NCBI GenBank assembly: GCA_947478845.1
Contig: CANJXC010000002.1
Location: forward strand, 62,001 to 126,000
DNA from: Spirochaetales bacterium
GTDB lineage: Bacteria; Spirochaetota; Spirochaetia; JABEVK01
Length of the DNA: 64,000 nucleotides
Reading direction: 5' to 3'
This document shows, one piece after another, positions 26,225 to 33,820 of the stretch; position 1 is the first letter of the stretch, and each line of letters begins with the position of its first letter. Under the pieces are notes generated by a model. It had not been told where the DNA came from and ran no database searches. It worked only from the letters and a program-made list of their open reading frames with translations. The position numbers and the translations under genes are program-made.

Positions 26225-27547
26225 TTAGCCTGTCGGGTTACCCGTTGGTTTTCGGACGATCAGGTCGCGGGTAATTCGACCCACATCGGGTGCACCACAC
26301 AAGGCCATGCACAGTTTAGTCTCTTCGTGAAGGAGGCTCAGCACAGCTTTGGCGCCTTCTTCACCGTAACCTGCCAGCCCATAAATAACCGGACGAGTCA
26401 CGCCCACGGCCCGTGCACCCAAAGCAAGTGCCTTGACGATATCGCTTCCCCGCCGGATTCCACCGTCAAGGTACACTTCCATCTTGGTTTGTGGACCCAA
26501 AGAGTCGATGACCTCTTCGAGGACGTCTAGGCTCGCCCTAGCGCCATCGAGTTGCCTTCCCCCGTGGTTGCTGACTAGGATTCCCGCGACGCCGTGCCGG
26601 GCTGCCGTTTGGGAATCGTCACCACGTTGAACACCCTTGAGGACTATTGGCAGGGTAGTGATCGACATCAGCCAGTCGACAAAATCCCACGTCAGGCTTG
26701 GATCGCTGAGGGTGCCAAGGGAACGGATGACCCCGTTTCCCGAGCCAAAGGTGTTGCGCAGATCACTTTCGCGGCGCCCAAGAAACGGTGTGTCGACAGT
26801 CAGAAAAATCGCCTGGTATCCGAGAGCCTCGACTTTTTTGACCAGAGATTTTGTCACCTCATGGTCGCGATTGACGTAAAGCTGAAAGAACTGAATATGC
26901 CCTTCCGGTCGGGCTGAAGCAATTTCCTCGTGAGTTCGGCTTGACACGGTAGGGACCATTTGTGGAACACCAACGGCCTTTGTCGCTCGAGCCAAGGCAA
27001 GTTCCGCCTCCGGGTGAGCAAGACCCGACAAGGCCGAAGCGGACAGAAAAAGCGGGTATGCTGTTGGAAAACCGAGTATTGTGGTCGACGTATCGACGTT
27101 GCTGACATCAACCAAGATGCGGGGGCGGAACCGCCAATTCTTAAATGTCGCTTGGTTTTCTGCAACGGTGAACTCATCTTCTGCAGCGCTGGAATAGTAA
27201 ACATACTCGGCATGACCCATGGATTTTTGAGCGACTTTCTGAAAATCTTCGGTGTTTAACAGGGTTGCCATCTCCGGCCTACCACGAACCGTTGGTGACT
27301 CTTGAATCACCGGCTGCCAGTCCTCGAGTTGGCCTCGGTAAGAGTCGGAAGGAAGCATCGAGAGGAACGATTTTGGATGATGAGCGGCAAAAGCGCCGCT
27401 GGAATCCTTGCCCGCAACGCTGAGCAGGATATCTTTCCCTCCTGGATGACGCTCGAGAAAGCTGGTGATATCGAACACTTGGCCTTCCAGCGCTATCCAA
27501 CAACTAGAAGCGTCACTATGCTCGCTCAATTGTTGTCTAGTGATCAC
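26225..27547 (-). CDS. Cytochrome b5 + FMN 2-hydroxyacid dehydrogenase fusion
   Basis: A 440-residue flavocytochrome-b2-like protein. Residues about 1-85 are a cytochrome b5 domain with both heme histidines ('FLERHPGGKDIL' and 'AFAAHHPKSF'). Residues about 105-435 are an FMN-dependent alpha-hydroxyacid dehydrogenase with 'YYSSAAEDE', 'LYVNRDHE', 'TVDTPFLGRRESD', 'VLKGV' and the catalytic 'SNHGGRQLDG'. It oxidises a 2-hydroxyacid such as lactate or glycolate. The start is a GTG at 27547 with AAGGAG six bases before it; the ATG at 27553 touches the ribosome site. It is divergent from the RuBisCO-like gene and shares its operator, which favours glycolate as substrate. This domain fusion is classical in yeast and unusual in bacteria. 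Confidence 0.87.
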   Translation of the reverse strand: MITRQQLSEHSDASSCWIALEGQVFDITSFLERHPGGKDILLSVAGKDSSGAFAAHHPKSFLSMLPSDSYRGQLEDWQPVIQESPTVRGRPEMATLLNTEDFQKVAQKSMGHAEYVYYSSAAEDEFTVAENQATFKNWRFRPRILVDVSNVDTSTTILGFPTAYPLFLSASALSGLAHPEAELALARATKAVGVPQMVPTVSSRTHEEIASARPEGHIQFFQLYVNRDHEVTKSLVKKVEALGYQAIFLTVDTPFLGRRESDLRNTFGSGNGVIRSLGTLSDPSLTWDFVDWLMSITTLPIVLKGVQRGDDSQTAARHGVAGILVSNHGGRQLDGARASLDVLEEVIDSLGPQTKMEVYLDGGIRRGSDIVKALALGARAVGVTRPVIYGLAGYGEEGAKAVLSLLHEETKLCMALCGAPDVGRITRDLIVRKPTGNPTG

Positions 27548-27557
27548 AAACATCTCC

Positions 27558-27587
27558 TTGACCACAAAGGTATACCATTGGTATACC
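27558..27587 (+). promoter_or_regulatory. Possible divergent promoter for the RuBisCO-like gene
   Basis: On the plus strand TTGACC (27558-27563), 18 bases, TATACC (27582-27587), with the -10 box inside the operator. Weaker than the opposite promoter, but one repressor dimer here would control both directions. Confidence 0.5.
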
Positions 27588-27618
27588 AGTATATAGTTCT
27601 GGCGATAGTTGCTGTCAA
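27571..27618 (-). promoter_or_regulatory. Promoter with TGGTATACCA operator, flavocytochrome gene
   Basis: On the minus strand TTGACA (27618-27613), 17 bases, TATATA (27595-27590). The operator TATACCATTGGTATACCAGT (27571-27590, plus strand) overlaps the start of transcription. It is identical over 20 bp to the copy at 26132-26151. Confidence 0.78.
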
Positions 27619-27646
27619 TCTGGTAGTTCGGGGAGGAATAGTGGAA

Positions 27647-28894
27647 ATGGATGACATTCAGGCCACGTATCTTGTCGAAACGGCACATCCGCTTGGTGTG
27701 GCTGCGGCTGTCATGGCAGGGGAGCAGTCTTCGGGAACTTTTGTCCGAGTCCCTGGGGAGACACCGGAACTAACCGAAAAACACGCCGCGAAAGTCGTTT
27801 CAATCACCCCGATAGAAACCGTACAGGCACCGTCTCTGCCCGGTTCCCGCGCGCCCAAAGACACTCAGGAGTGGCAGCGGGCTGAAATTGTCATCAGTTA
27901 TCCGTTGGCGAACGTTGGAGCTTCTTTAGCTGCTCTGATTACCACCGTCAGCGGAAATCTTTACGAACTGGGCCAGTTTTCTGGTCTTAAATTGTTAGAT
28001 GTGACGATTCCTTCGGCTTTTTCAGAGGTCTATCAGCCTCCACAGTTTGGAATCGATGGCACTCGGCGACTGTCGGGCGTCTTTAGTCGCCCGTTGATAG
28101 GCACCATCATCAAGCCGAGTGTCGGCTTGTCGCCGGAGCAAACTGCCAGTCTGGTGAAATCACTTTGTGGTGCCGGAATCGACTTCATTAAAGACGACGA
28201 ACTGCAGACAAATGCACCTCACTCTCCCCTAAAAAGGCGTATCGAGGCGGTCATGCGCGAAGTCAACGAAAGTTCCCAGCGTACGGGTAAGATGGTGATG
28301 TATGCGTTCAACATCACCGGAGATTTAGAGGACATGCTCCGAGGGCACGACCTGGTACTGGCTCAAGGTGGGACCTGTGTGATGGTGAACTTACTTGCCA
28401 CCGGCCTTACGGCAGTAGCCTACCTGCGCAAGCATAGCCAATTGCCGATTCATGGGCACCGCGCTGGCTGGGGTGGTATCTCACGACATCCCTATTTGGG
28501 GATCAGCTACACGGCGTACCAAAAGTTTGCGAGGTTGGCTGGAGTCGACCATTTGCACGTCAATGGTTTTCTTAACAAGTTCACAGAATCCGACGAGTCC
28601 GTCCTTACCTCGGCAACTGAATGTATGAAGCCCCTCTTTGGTGGTTACGCCGTCATGCCGGTATTTTCCTCGGGGCAGTCCGCAAAACAAGTGCAACAAA
28701 CCTTTTCCGAAGTCGGAACCGACCTCATTTATCTGGCAGGTGGCGGTATTTTAGGCCATCCCTCCGGGCCAGAAGCCGGTGTCAAAAGTCTGAATGAAGC
28801 TTGGGAAGCTGCCATGTCTAACACGCCCATTGCAGACTATGCTGCGGACCACCCGGCCCTGCAACAGGCTCTTTCGGCCTTTGGTGCGAGATGA
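27647..28894 (+). CDS. RuBisCO-like protein of the apiose pathway (OiaX/OiaT type)
   Basis: A 415-residue RuBisCO large-chain-like protein. The active site is largely kept: 'GTIIKPSVG' (catalytic lysine), 'GIDFIKDDEL' (carbamylated lysine with the D and E metal ligands), 'HGHRAGWGG', 'NGFLNKF' (loop-6 lysine) and 'LAGGGILGHPSG' (phosphate site). In the apiose pathway such proteins act on 3-oxo-isoapionate 4-phosphate, either decarboxylating it (OiaX) or splitting it to 3-phosphoglycerate and glycolate (OiaT); I cannot tell which. The ATG at 27647 fits the family N-terminus; a GTG at 27641 is possible. It overlaps the kinase gene by 4 nt. Confidence 0.88.
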   Translation: MDDIQATYLVETAHPLGVAAAVMAGEQSSGTFVRVPGETPELTEKHAAKVVSITPIETVQAPSLPGSRAPKDTQEWQRAEIVISYPLANVGASLAALITTVSGNLYELGQFSGLKLLDVTIPSAFSEVYQPPQFGIDGTRRLSGVFSRPLIGTIIKPSVGLSPEQTASLVKSLCGAGIDFIKDDELQTNAPHSPLKRRIEAVMREVNESSQRTGKMVMYAFNITGDLEDMLRGHDLVLAQGGTCVMVNLLATGLTAVAYLRKHSQLPIHGHRAGWGGISRHPYLGISYTAYQKFARLAGVDHLHVNGFLNKFTESDESVLTSATECMKPLFGGYAVMPVFSSGQSAKQVQQTFSEVGTDLIYLAGGGILGHPSGPEAGVKSLNEAWEAAMSNTPIADYAADHPALQQALSAFGAR

Positions 28895-30249
28895 GCGAGC
28901 TTTTGCTCTCGTTTTATGGGGATGACTTCACCGGCTCGACGGACGTTTTGGAAGCCCTGAGCATCAATGGAGTTCCTACCGTACTGTTCTTGAATACTCC
29001 AACGCTGGAGCAGGTGCGAACTCAGTTCCCCGAGGTGCGCGCCGTGGGCATTGCGGGAGTCAGCCGTAGCCTGACTCCGGCCCAAATGGATGCCCAGTTG
29101 CCACCAAAACTGACGGCCTTGAAGGCTCTCCAAGCGCCCATAACCCATTACAAAGTTTGCTCCACGTTTGATTCCTCCCCGGAGTTAGGGAGTATTGGTC
29201 ATGCCGTTGATCTTGGTTGTGACATCTTTCATCCAAGTTTTGTTCCCCTGCTTGTCGGTGCCCCACAACTGAAGCGTTACGTGGTCTTTGGCAATCTATT
29301 CGCCACCGTCGGGGATCGAACTTTTCGCCTCGACCGGCACCCTACCATGAGTAGGCATCCCGCCACTCCGATGGCAGAAAGCGACCTGGCATTCCATCTG
29401 CAAGCACAATCCCCTCGCCGGTCGCACAGCATCGACTTGAAGGCGCTCAGCACTTCGCGCGAAAGCCTTCTGGGGCAAATCCAGGCCTTGAAACAGGACG
29501 AGGCCCCCTTTGTGATTTTTGATACTCTGGGCCCGGCGGAATTGGCGACGATTGGCGAACTTTTAGACTCGCTCAGTACCGGTGCGCCGCTCTTTGTTGT
29601 CGGGTCAAGCGGGGTTGAGTATGCGTTAGCCGACGCATGGCTGAAACAAGGCAAAATCAGTGCGCCCCACAAGAAAAACACACCGATTCCCATAGAGCAA
29701 TTGGTGGTGATGAGCGGGAGCGCTTCTCCTGTGAATGAGCGTCAGATTCAAATGGCCTTTGCACAGGGGGCAATCGGGCAGCGACTCGAGGCACATCTGC
29801 TCGTGGACCCAAGTAAGGCCGACCAGGAACGCAAAAGTGCCATCAAGCAGGCTCTCCTCCATTTAGCGAGTGGGCGTTCTCTGGTGCTATACACCGTATT
29901 GGGCCCTGACGACCCGTCAATTGAGAAAACAATTTCTCAAATTGCCCAACTTGGCCTGTCCGCCGAAGGAACCAGCAAGATTCTAGGGCGGGAGCAGGGG
30001 CTGATTTTGAACGCACTGATCGAACATGGCGGGCTTAAGAGGGTCTGCGTCGCGGGCGGGGATACTTCGGGTTATGTCGCTGCCACCATGGAGATTGAGG
30101 CTCTCGAGTTCATCGCCTCAGTCGCTACCGGGGCGCCGCTCTGCCGGGTTTCGTCGCGTATTCCTTCCAACGATGGGATTGAAATCGCCTTCAAGGGAGG
30201 ACAGAACGGTAGTGACGACTATTTCGAAATCTTGCGTCGCGGGGTTTAA
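28891..30249 (+). CDS. oiaK: DUF1537-family kinase, 3-oxo-isoapionate kinase-like
   Basis: A 452-residue four-carbon-acid-sugar-kinase-family protein. Visible: N-terminal 'YGDDFTGSTDVLEAL', 'KVCSTFDSSPELGSIGHA', C-terminal nucleotide domain with 'VVMSGSASPVNERQI', 'VCVAGGDTSGYVA' and 'GGQNG.DDYFE'. The family phosphorylates sugar acids. Here the ATGA overlap with the RuBisCO-like gene supports OiaK, which makes 3-oxo-isoapionate 4-phosphate, the substrate of that protein. Cytoplasmic. A tetronate kinase is the alternative, but the partner gene makes it less likely. Confidence 0.87.
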   Translation: MSELLLSFYGDDFTGSTDVLEALSINGVPTVLFLNTPTLEQVRTQFPEVRAVGIAGVSRSLTPAQMDAQLPPKLTALKALQAPITHYKVCSTFDSSPELGSIGHAVDLGCDIFHPSFVPLLVGAPQLKRYVVFGNLFATVGDRTFRLDRHPTMSRHPATPMAESDLAFHLQAQSPRRSHSIDLKALSTSRESLLGQIQALKQDEAPFVIFDTLGPAELATIGELLDSLSTGAPLFVVGSSGVEYALADAWLKQGKISAPHKKNTPIPIEQLVVMSGSASPVNERQIQMAFAQGAIGQRLEAHLLVDPSKADQERKSAIKQALLHLASGRSLVLYTVLGPDDPSIEKTISQIAQLGLSAEGTSKILGREQGLILNALIEHGGLKRVCVAGGDTSGYVAATMEIEALEFIASVATGAPLCRVSSRIPSNDGIEIAFKGGQNGSDDYFEILRRGV

Positions 30250-30339
30250 CGCGGAACGCCTTAATTTCAGTGAACTAAAACTGAGCAAAAAACAAAGTGG
30301 ACAGGCTGAACAAAACAAAGTCTCCGGGAGCTCGAACTT

Positions 30340-31815
30340 ATGAATTTTTCTTTTCCTTCCACAGTATCCCTTTGGGAAACACTGGAAATTGCCCTAGAGG
30401 GCCCATCGGATGGCAACCCTTTTCTGGACGTACAGGTCTCGGCTCGCTTCCAGTTTGGGAACCGACGTCTGGATATTAAAGGTTTTTACGATGGTGGCGG
30501 TGTCTTCCGAATCCGCTTTTTGGCCGACAGGCAAGGCACGTGGGACTTCCAAATCAGTTCCAATGTGCCACCTATAGACGGCCTTTCGGGGCAAGTGAGC
30601 GTCACGGCGCCCCAGAAGGACCGTCATGGTCCGGTACGGGTTTCCAAGCAGTTCCATTTTGCCCACGAGGACAGTACCCCATACCTGCCTGTAGGAACAA
30701 CTTGCTACGTTTGGACTCACCAGTCCAACGCGCTCCAAAAAAAGACCCTTGAAACGCTGAAAGGTTCTGCTTTCAATAAATTGAGAATGTGCGTCTTCCC
30801 CAAACATTACGATTACAACACCAACGAGCCAACGCTGTTTCCCTTCGAGGGCAGCCTGGAGGACGGTTGGGATTTCCAGAAACCGAACCCGGAGTTTTTT
30901 CGGCATTTGGAGATACAGATCTCCGCCCTCAAGGGTATCGGGGTGGAAGCCGACCTGATTCTATTCCACCCCTATGATCGATGGGGATTTTCGAAGATGG
31001 ACGCGGCAGCCGATGACTTCTACCTTCGCTATCTGACAGCACGGCTAGCCGCCTTTCCCAACCTCTGGTGGTCTTTGTGCAATGAGTACGACTTAATGGA
31101 GGCCAAAGCGACCCCTGACTGGGAACGTTTTGCGAAGATTATTCTGGAAAACGATCCATGGGACCATCTTCGCTCGATTCACAACTGCCGTGAGTTTTAC
31201 GACCACACGAAGTCGTGGATCACTCATTGTAGTATCCAGCGGCAGGACGTCTACAAAACAAGTGAACTGACAGCTGAATGGAGAGAACGCTGGCACAAAC
31301 CCGTTGTGATCGATGAGTGTGCCTACGAAGGAAACATCAATTGGGGCTGGGGTAACATTTCTGGTGAAGAGATGACGCGAAGGTTTTGGGAAGGTGCCGT
31401 TCGAGGCGGCTATGTTGGGCACGGTGAAACCTACCTGAACAGCCGGGAAGAGCTTTGGTGGTCTAAGGGTGGCGAACTGGTCGGGAGCAGCCCACCGAGA
31501 ATCGCCTTTCTGCGCCGGATACTCGAAGAGGGCCCTCAGGGTGGAATCGATCCTATCAGCATGGGACCAGCCTACTGGGATCTCCCGGTTGGTGGGGTAG
31601 TCGACAAGTTCTACCTGTTCTATTTTGGGCAGAGTCAGCCTTCATACCGAGTCATCGACGTGCCTACGACTGGCCACTATCGTGTCGAGATCCTAGACAC
31701 CTGGAACATGACCGTGACCCCTATGCCCGGACTATTCTCTGGTAAGCTCAAAGTCGAGTTGCCCGCAAGGCAATTCATGGCGGTTCGGGCAACCTTGGCG
31801 GAAACAATATTGTGA
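30340..31815 (+). CDS. DUF5060 + DUF4038 + DUF5605-like glycoside hydrolase
   Basis: A 491-residue predicted glycosidase. Residues about 1-90 resemble DUF5060 ('FYDGGGVFRIRFLADRQG'). Residues about 105-390 are an Apiosidase-type barrel ('LPVGTTCYVWTHQS', 'FNKLRMCVFPKHY', 'LWWSLCNEYDLM' with a likely acid/base glutamate, 'PVVIDECAYEGNI' with a likely nucleophile glutamate, 'GETYLNS'). A C-terminal beta domain resembles DUF5605 ('RVEILDTWNMTV'). GGGAG lies nine bases before the ATG. No signal peptide. It follows the kinase gene by 90 bases and probably shares its transcript. Exact linkage specificity is unknown. Confidence 0.82.
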   Translation: MNFSFPSTVSLWETLEIALEGPSDGNPFLDVQVSARFQFGNRRLDIKGFYDGGGVFRIRFLADRQGTWDFQISSNVPPIDGLSGQVSVTAPQKDRHGPVRVSKQFHFAHEDSTPYLPVGTTCYVWTHQSNALQKKTLETLKGSAFNKLRMCVFPKHYDYNTNEPTLFPFEGSLEDGWDFQKPNPEFFRHLEIQISALKGIGVEADLILFHPYDRWGFSKMDAAADDFYLRYLTARLAAFPNLWWSLCNEYDLMEAKATPDWERFAKIILENDPWDHLRSIHNCREFYDHTKSWITHCSIQRQDVYKTSELTAEWRERWHKPVVIDECAYEGNINWGWGNISGEEMTRRFWEGAVRGGYVGHGETYLNSREELWWSKGGELVGSSPPRIAFLRRILEEGPQGGIDPISMGPAYWDLPVGGVVDKFYLFYFGQSQPSYRVIDVPTTGHYRVEILDTWNMTVTPMPGLFSGKLKVELPARQFMAVRATLAETIL

Positions 31816-32014
31816 GGTTGAGGCCGATCAAACTGGTTTCAAGACGGCGAGATCGGGCTCTAGGTCGTGGCAAGAGCTACCAGCCTCGCGGTAGTCGGCC
31901 CTTACACCAGGAATGAAGCGAGACGTGAAAACTAGTCGTTAGCTACTGCATGAAACAACACGGCTTCACAGCCTGTGACAAACTGCAGTCGGCAGCCACC
32001 AAACGATTCTTTGG
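31816..32014. other. Non-coding gap, right edge of the sugar island
   Basis: About 200 bases between the last hydrolase and the HicAB operator. I find no gene, tRNA-like fold or clear terminator in it. Confidence 0.5.
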
Positions 32015-32042
32015 ATTGACACGTGTCAAGACACGTGTCAAT
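32015..32042. promoter_or_regulatory. HicAB operator, double palindrome
   Basis: Two 13-base arms, ATTGACACGTGTC and GACACGTGTCAAT, separated by AA. Each arm contains the palindrome GACACGTGTC, so there are two dimer sites 12 bp apart. It ends nine bases before the hicA start, where a HicB ribbon-helix-helix tetramer would repress. Confidence 0.75.
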
Positions 32043-32050
32043 CTTGTGTC

Positions 32051-32251
32051 ATGAAGAGCTGGTCGTCAAGAGAGGTCTTGACGCGGCTCCTGGGAGATGG
32101 CTGGTTCGTCAAACATCAGGTTGGGTCGCACGTCCAGTTGGTTCACCCCACAAAAGCTGGAAAGGTGACAGTGCCCCACCCAAAGAAGGACGTGACGATT
32201 GCAACGGTTCGGAGCATCTTCCGGCAAGCTGAAATTCCTCTGGAGGACTAA
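32051..32251 (+). CDS. hicA: HicA-type mRNA interferase toxin
   Basis: A 66-residue HicA toxin, a small dsRBD-fold ribonuclease that cuts mRNA. Conserved features: 'LTRLLGDGWFVKHQVGSH' ending in the catalytic histidine, 'QLVHPTKAGKVTVPHPKKD' and the C-terminal helix 'TVRSIFRQAEI'. There is almost no leader between the operator and the ATG. The antitoxin gene follows two bases after its stop. Confidence 0.9.
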   Translation: MKSWSSREVLTRLLGDGWFVKHQVGSHVQLVHPTKAGKVTVPHPKKDVTIATVRSIFRQAEIPLED

Positions 32252-32252
32252 C

Positions 32253-32648
32253 ATGACGACCTACCTGTACCCTGCCTATTTTCATCGCGACGAAGGGGGT
32301 CTCTACGGCATCGAGTTTCCAGACTTGCCGGGATGCTTCTCGGCCGGCGACACCCTACAGGAGGCTCTGGCTATGGCCCGCGAAGCCCTCTCGTTGCACC
32401 TCTATGGGCTTTCTGAAGATCTCGAATCGCTTCCTGTTCCAACTGCGCCCGAGCATGTCGTTCCCTTGGATGGTGCCTTCGTAGTCCCTATCGAAGGGCG
32501 CCCAGACATGGCTCGCGACGAGATCCGTAACCGGTCGGTGAAGAAGACGCTCACCATTCCGAATTGGCTGAATGAAGAGGCGGAACGCAATCACATCAAC
32601 TTTTCTCAGGTACTTCAGGGAGCCCTGAAGGCCCGCCTGGGAGTTTAG
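32253..32648 (+). CDS. hicB: HicB-type antitoxin
   Basis: A 131-residue HicB antitoxin. Residues about 1-65 form the partial RNase-H-like domain ('YPAYFHRDEGGLYGIEFPD', 'LPGCFSAGDTLQEALAMARE'). The C-terminal ~45 residues form a ribbon-helix-helix DNA-binding domain ('KKTLTIPNWLNEEAERN', 'INFSQVLQGAL'), so it can both block HicA and bind the double palindrome upstream. GGAGG precedes the ATG at 32253; the longer frame from 32199 would overlap hicA. Confidence 0.92.
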   Translation: MTTYLYPAYFHRDEGGLYGIEFPDLPGCFSAGDTLQEALAMAREALSLHLYGLSEDLESLPVPTAPEHVVPLDGAFVVPIEGRPDMARDEIRNRSVKKTLTIPNWLNEEAERNHINFSQVLQGALKARLGV

Positions 32649-32688
32649 GGATCGAACCGATCGGGCACTCGCAGGTCTGCGTTTCTAC

Positions 32689-32733
32689 CTGCAAACTCAG
32701 CCAGTACCTGGCAACGCCCTCCTGGCGGAGGGC
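32689..32733 (-). repeat. Degenerate eno-3'-end repeat A' with stem-loop
   Basis: Bases 32689-32718 match 33920-33949 at 27 of 30 positions. Read on the minus strand they encode VLAEFAGR, like the end of enolase, then diverge. A stem-loop GCCCTCC/GGAGGGC (32716-32733) adjoins it, as a stem-loop adjoins the copy near 33920. Confidence 0.65.
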
Positions 32734-32756
32734 TTACGCCTGGGACGGCTAGGTTT

Positions 32757-32807
32757 CAGCTATTTCTTCTTGATACTGCTAAACGCATCCCGGCCTGCGA
32801 ACTCACT
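32757..32807 (-). repeat. eno 3'-end fragment, copy A
   Basis: On the minus strand it encodes [15 protein letters not shown] followed by a TAG stop at 32760-32762. Enolase at 33998 ends in [15 protein letters not shown], so only the last ~15 codons are copied. Synonymous differences show the copy is not brand new. Confidence 0.75.
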
Positions 32808-32819
32808 CGTTTGGTCGCT

Positions 32820-33228
32820 GTCAAGATTTCGGCCGCTGTACTGAATGCCAACGACGAAAAAGAGATTGCCCGAGTTCTTTCCGTGTGGTGTCGACAGAAG
32901 GGCTCCTCTGGGCAGAACTAAAGCCTTGGTCAACCCAATATGACCCTGAAGACTTTCTTCGTTCCTGTTGTGGCGCCTGAGTCGGCAGAAAACGCCCTGA
33001 GCCCCTTTTACCTCCAGCCAGCAAGTCACCGGAATCCTAAAGGCTTGCGCAGAGGACAACGGTGTCCTCTCAAGCTGCTGACTTTGTTGAGTTCCTAGGC
33101 CCGGCGAACCGCGACGGAGGCCCCGGACTATTATTACTGCGTCGTCCTGTGACCGAGGAGTCACCGCATCGTTGACTTGACCCGACCCCGGGCGCCACCT
33201 ATCCTTAGGAGCAGGAGCTATCATCGAA
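32820..33228. other. Non-coding remnant between two toxin-antitoxin modules
   Basis: About 400 bases with no gene I can support. A minus-strand frame runs through it into the eno fragment but has no recognisable domain. Near 32830-32850 another faint GRN-like echo of the repeat is present. Confidence 0.5.
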
Positions 33229-33459
33229 ATGCCCGTTGATCGCATTATCAGTAATCCGTCCATCCTTGTCGGCAAACCCGTTGTGGCAGGAACACGAATA
33301 GCAGTCGAACAGATTCTTGACCATCTCGCTTCAGGCTGGACAAACGAACAGATTCTCGAAAACTATCCCCGACTAGCGGGCGAAGACATCCTCGCGTGCT
33401 TGGCCTACGCGAGCCGCCTCGTTCACGAGGAAAGGTTCTACCAACTCACGGCGGTTTGA
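33229..33459 (+). CDS. DUF433 antitoxin, second module
   Basis: A 76-residue DUF433 antitoxin ('DRIISNPSILVGKPVVAGTR', 'QILDHLASG', 'ILENYPRLAGEDILACLAYA'). AGGAG lies about 15-20 bases before the ATG. The frame is intact even though the following toxin gene is broken. It is related to the antitoxin at 470 but clearly diverged. Confidence 0.85.
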   Translation: MPVDRIISNPSILVGKPVVAGTRIAVEQILDHLASGWTNEQILENYPRLAGEDILACLAYASRLVHEERFYQLTAV

Positions 33460-33464
33460 CGACA

Positions 33465-33690
33465 GTGAAGCTCTTGGCCGACGAGAATGTCCCCGCGGTC
33501 GTTATCCGGTTTCTGCGGACGAAGGGAACTGACTTGGAGTCGATCGCCGAAATTTCACCGAGCATCACCGACGAAGAGATTTGCCGTCGGTCGGAGTCCA
33601 GTGGCCGGGTCATTCTGACAAACGACAAGGACTTTGTGAGCTGGTCATGCGCAAGGCCACTTTTCTGTCGTCACCAACGACAGCCTTCGC
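33465..33690 (+). pseudogene. Frameshifted DUF5615 toxin
   Basis: A GTG at 33465, five bases after the antitoxin stop, opens 'VKLLADENVPAVVIRFLR' and continues to 'RVILTNDKDF' near 33640, the normal DUF5615 core. Just after this the frame is lost: shifting it gives 'ELVMRKATFLSS', the expected continuation, to a TGA near 33688-33690. A base is missing in the TTTGTGAG region. The original frame runs on without family features. The toxin is therefore probably dead. Confidence 0.75.
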
Positions 33691-33820
33691 ATGAGACCAC
33701 TTCCGGGCAAATAACGACAAGAAGCGTTCATTTGTCCCCCCGGGCGTTGCAAGGGCAGGGCCACGTCGCCGGTAGCTCCTTTGGCCCGCAAAGGCCGCGC
33801 CCCGCAGGGTGGGTAGCGAA

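Noticed and set aside
31816-32014. A tRNA as attachment site at the right edge of the sugar island
   Set aside because: No cloverleaf or T-arm-like sequence could be found there or elsewhere in the window.
32760-33275. 171-codon minus-strand frame ending in the enolase tail
   Set aside because: Only the last 15 codons resemble anything (the end of eno). The rest has no domain and spans the repeat remnant and the start of the DUF433 gene.
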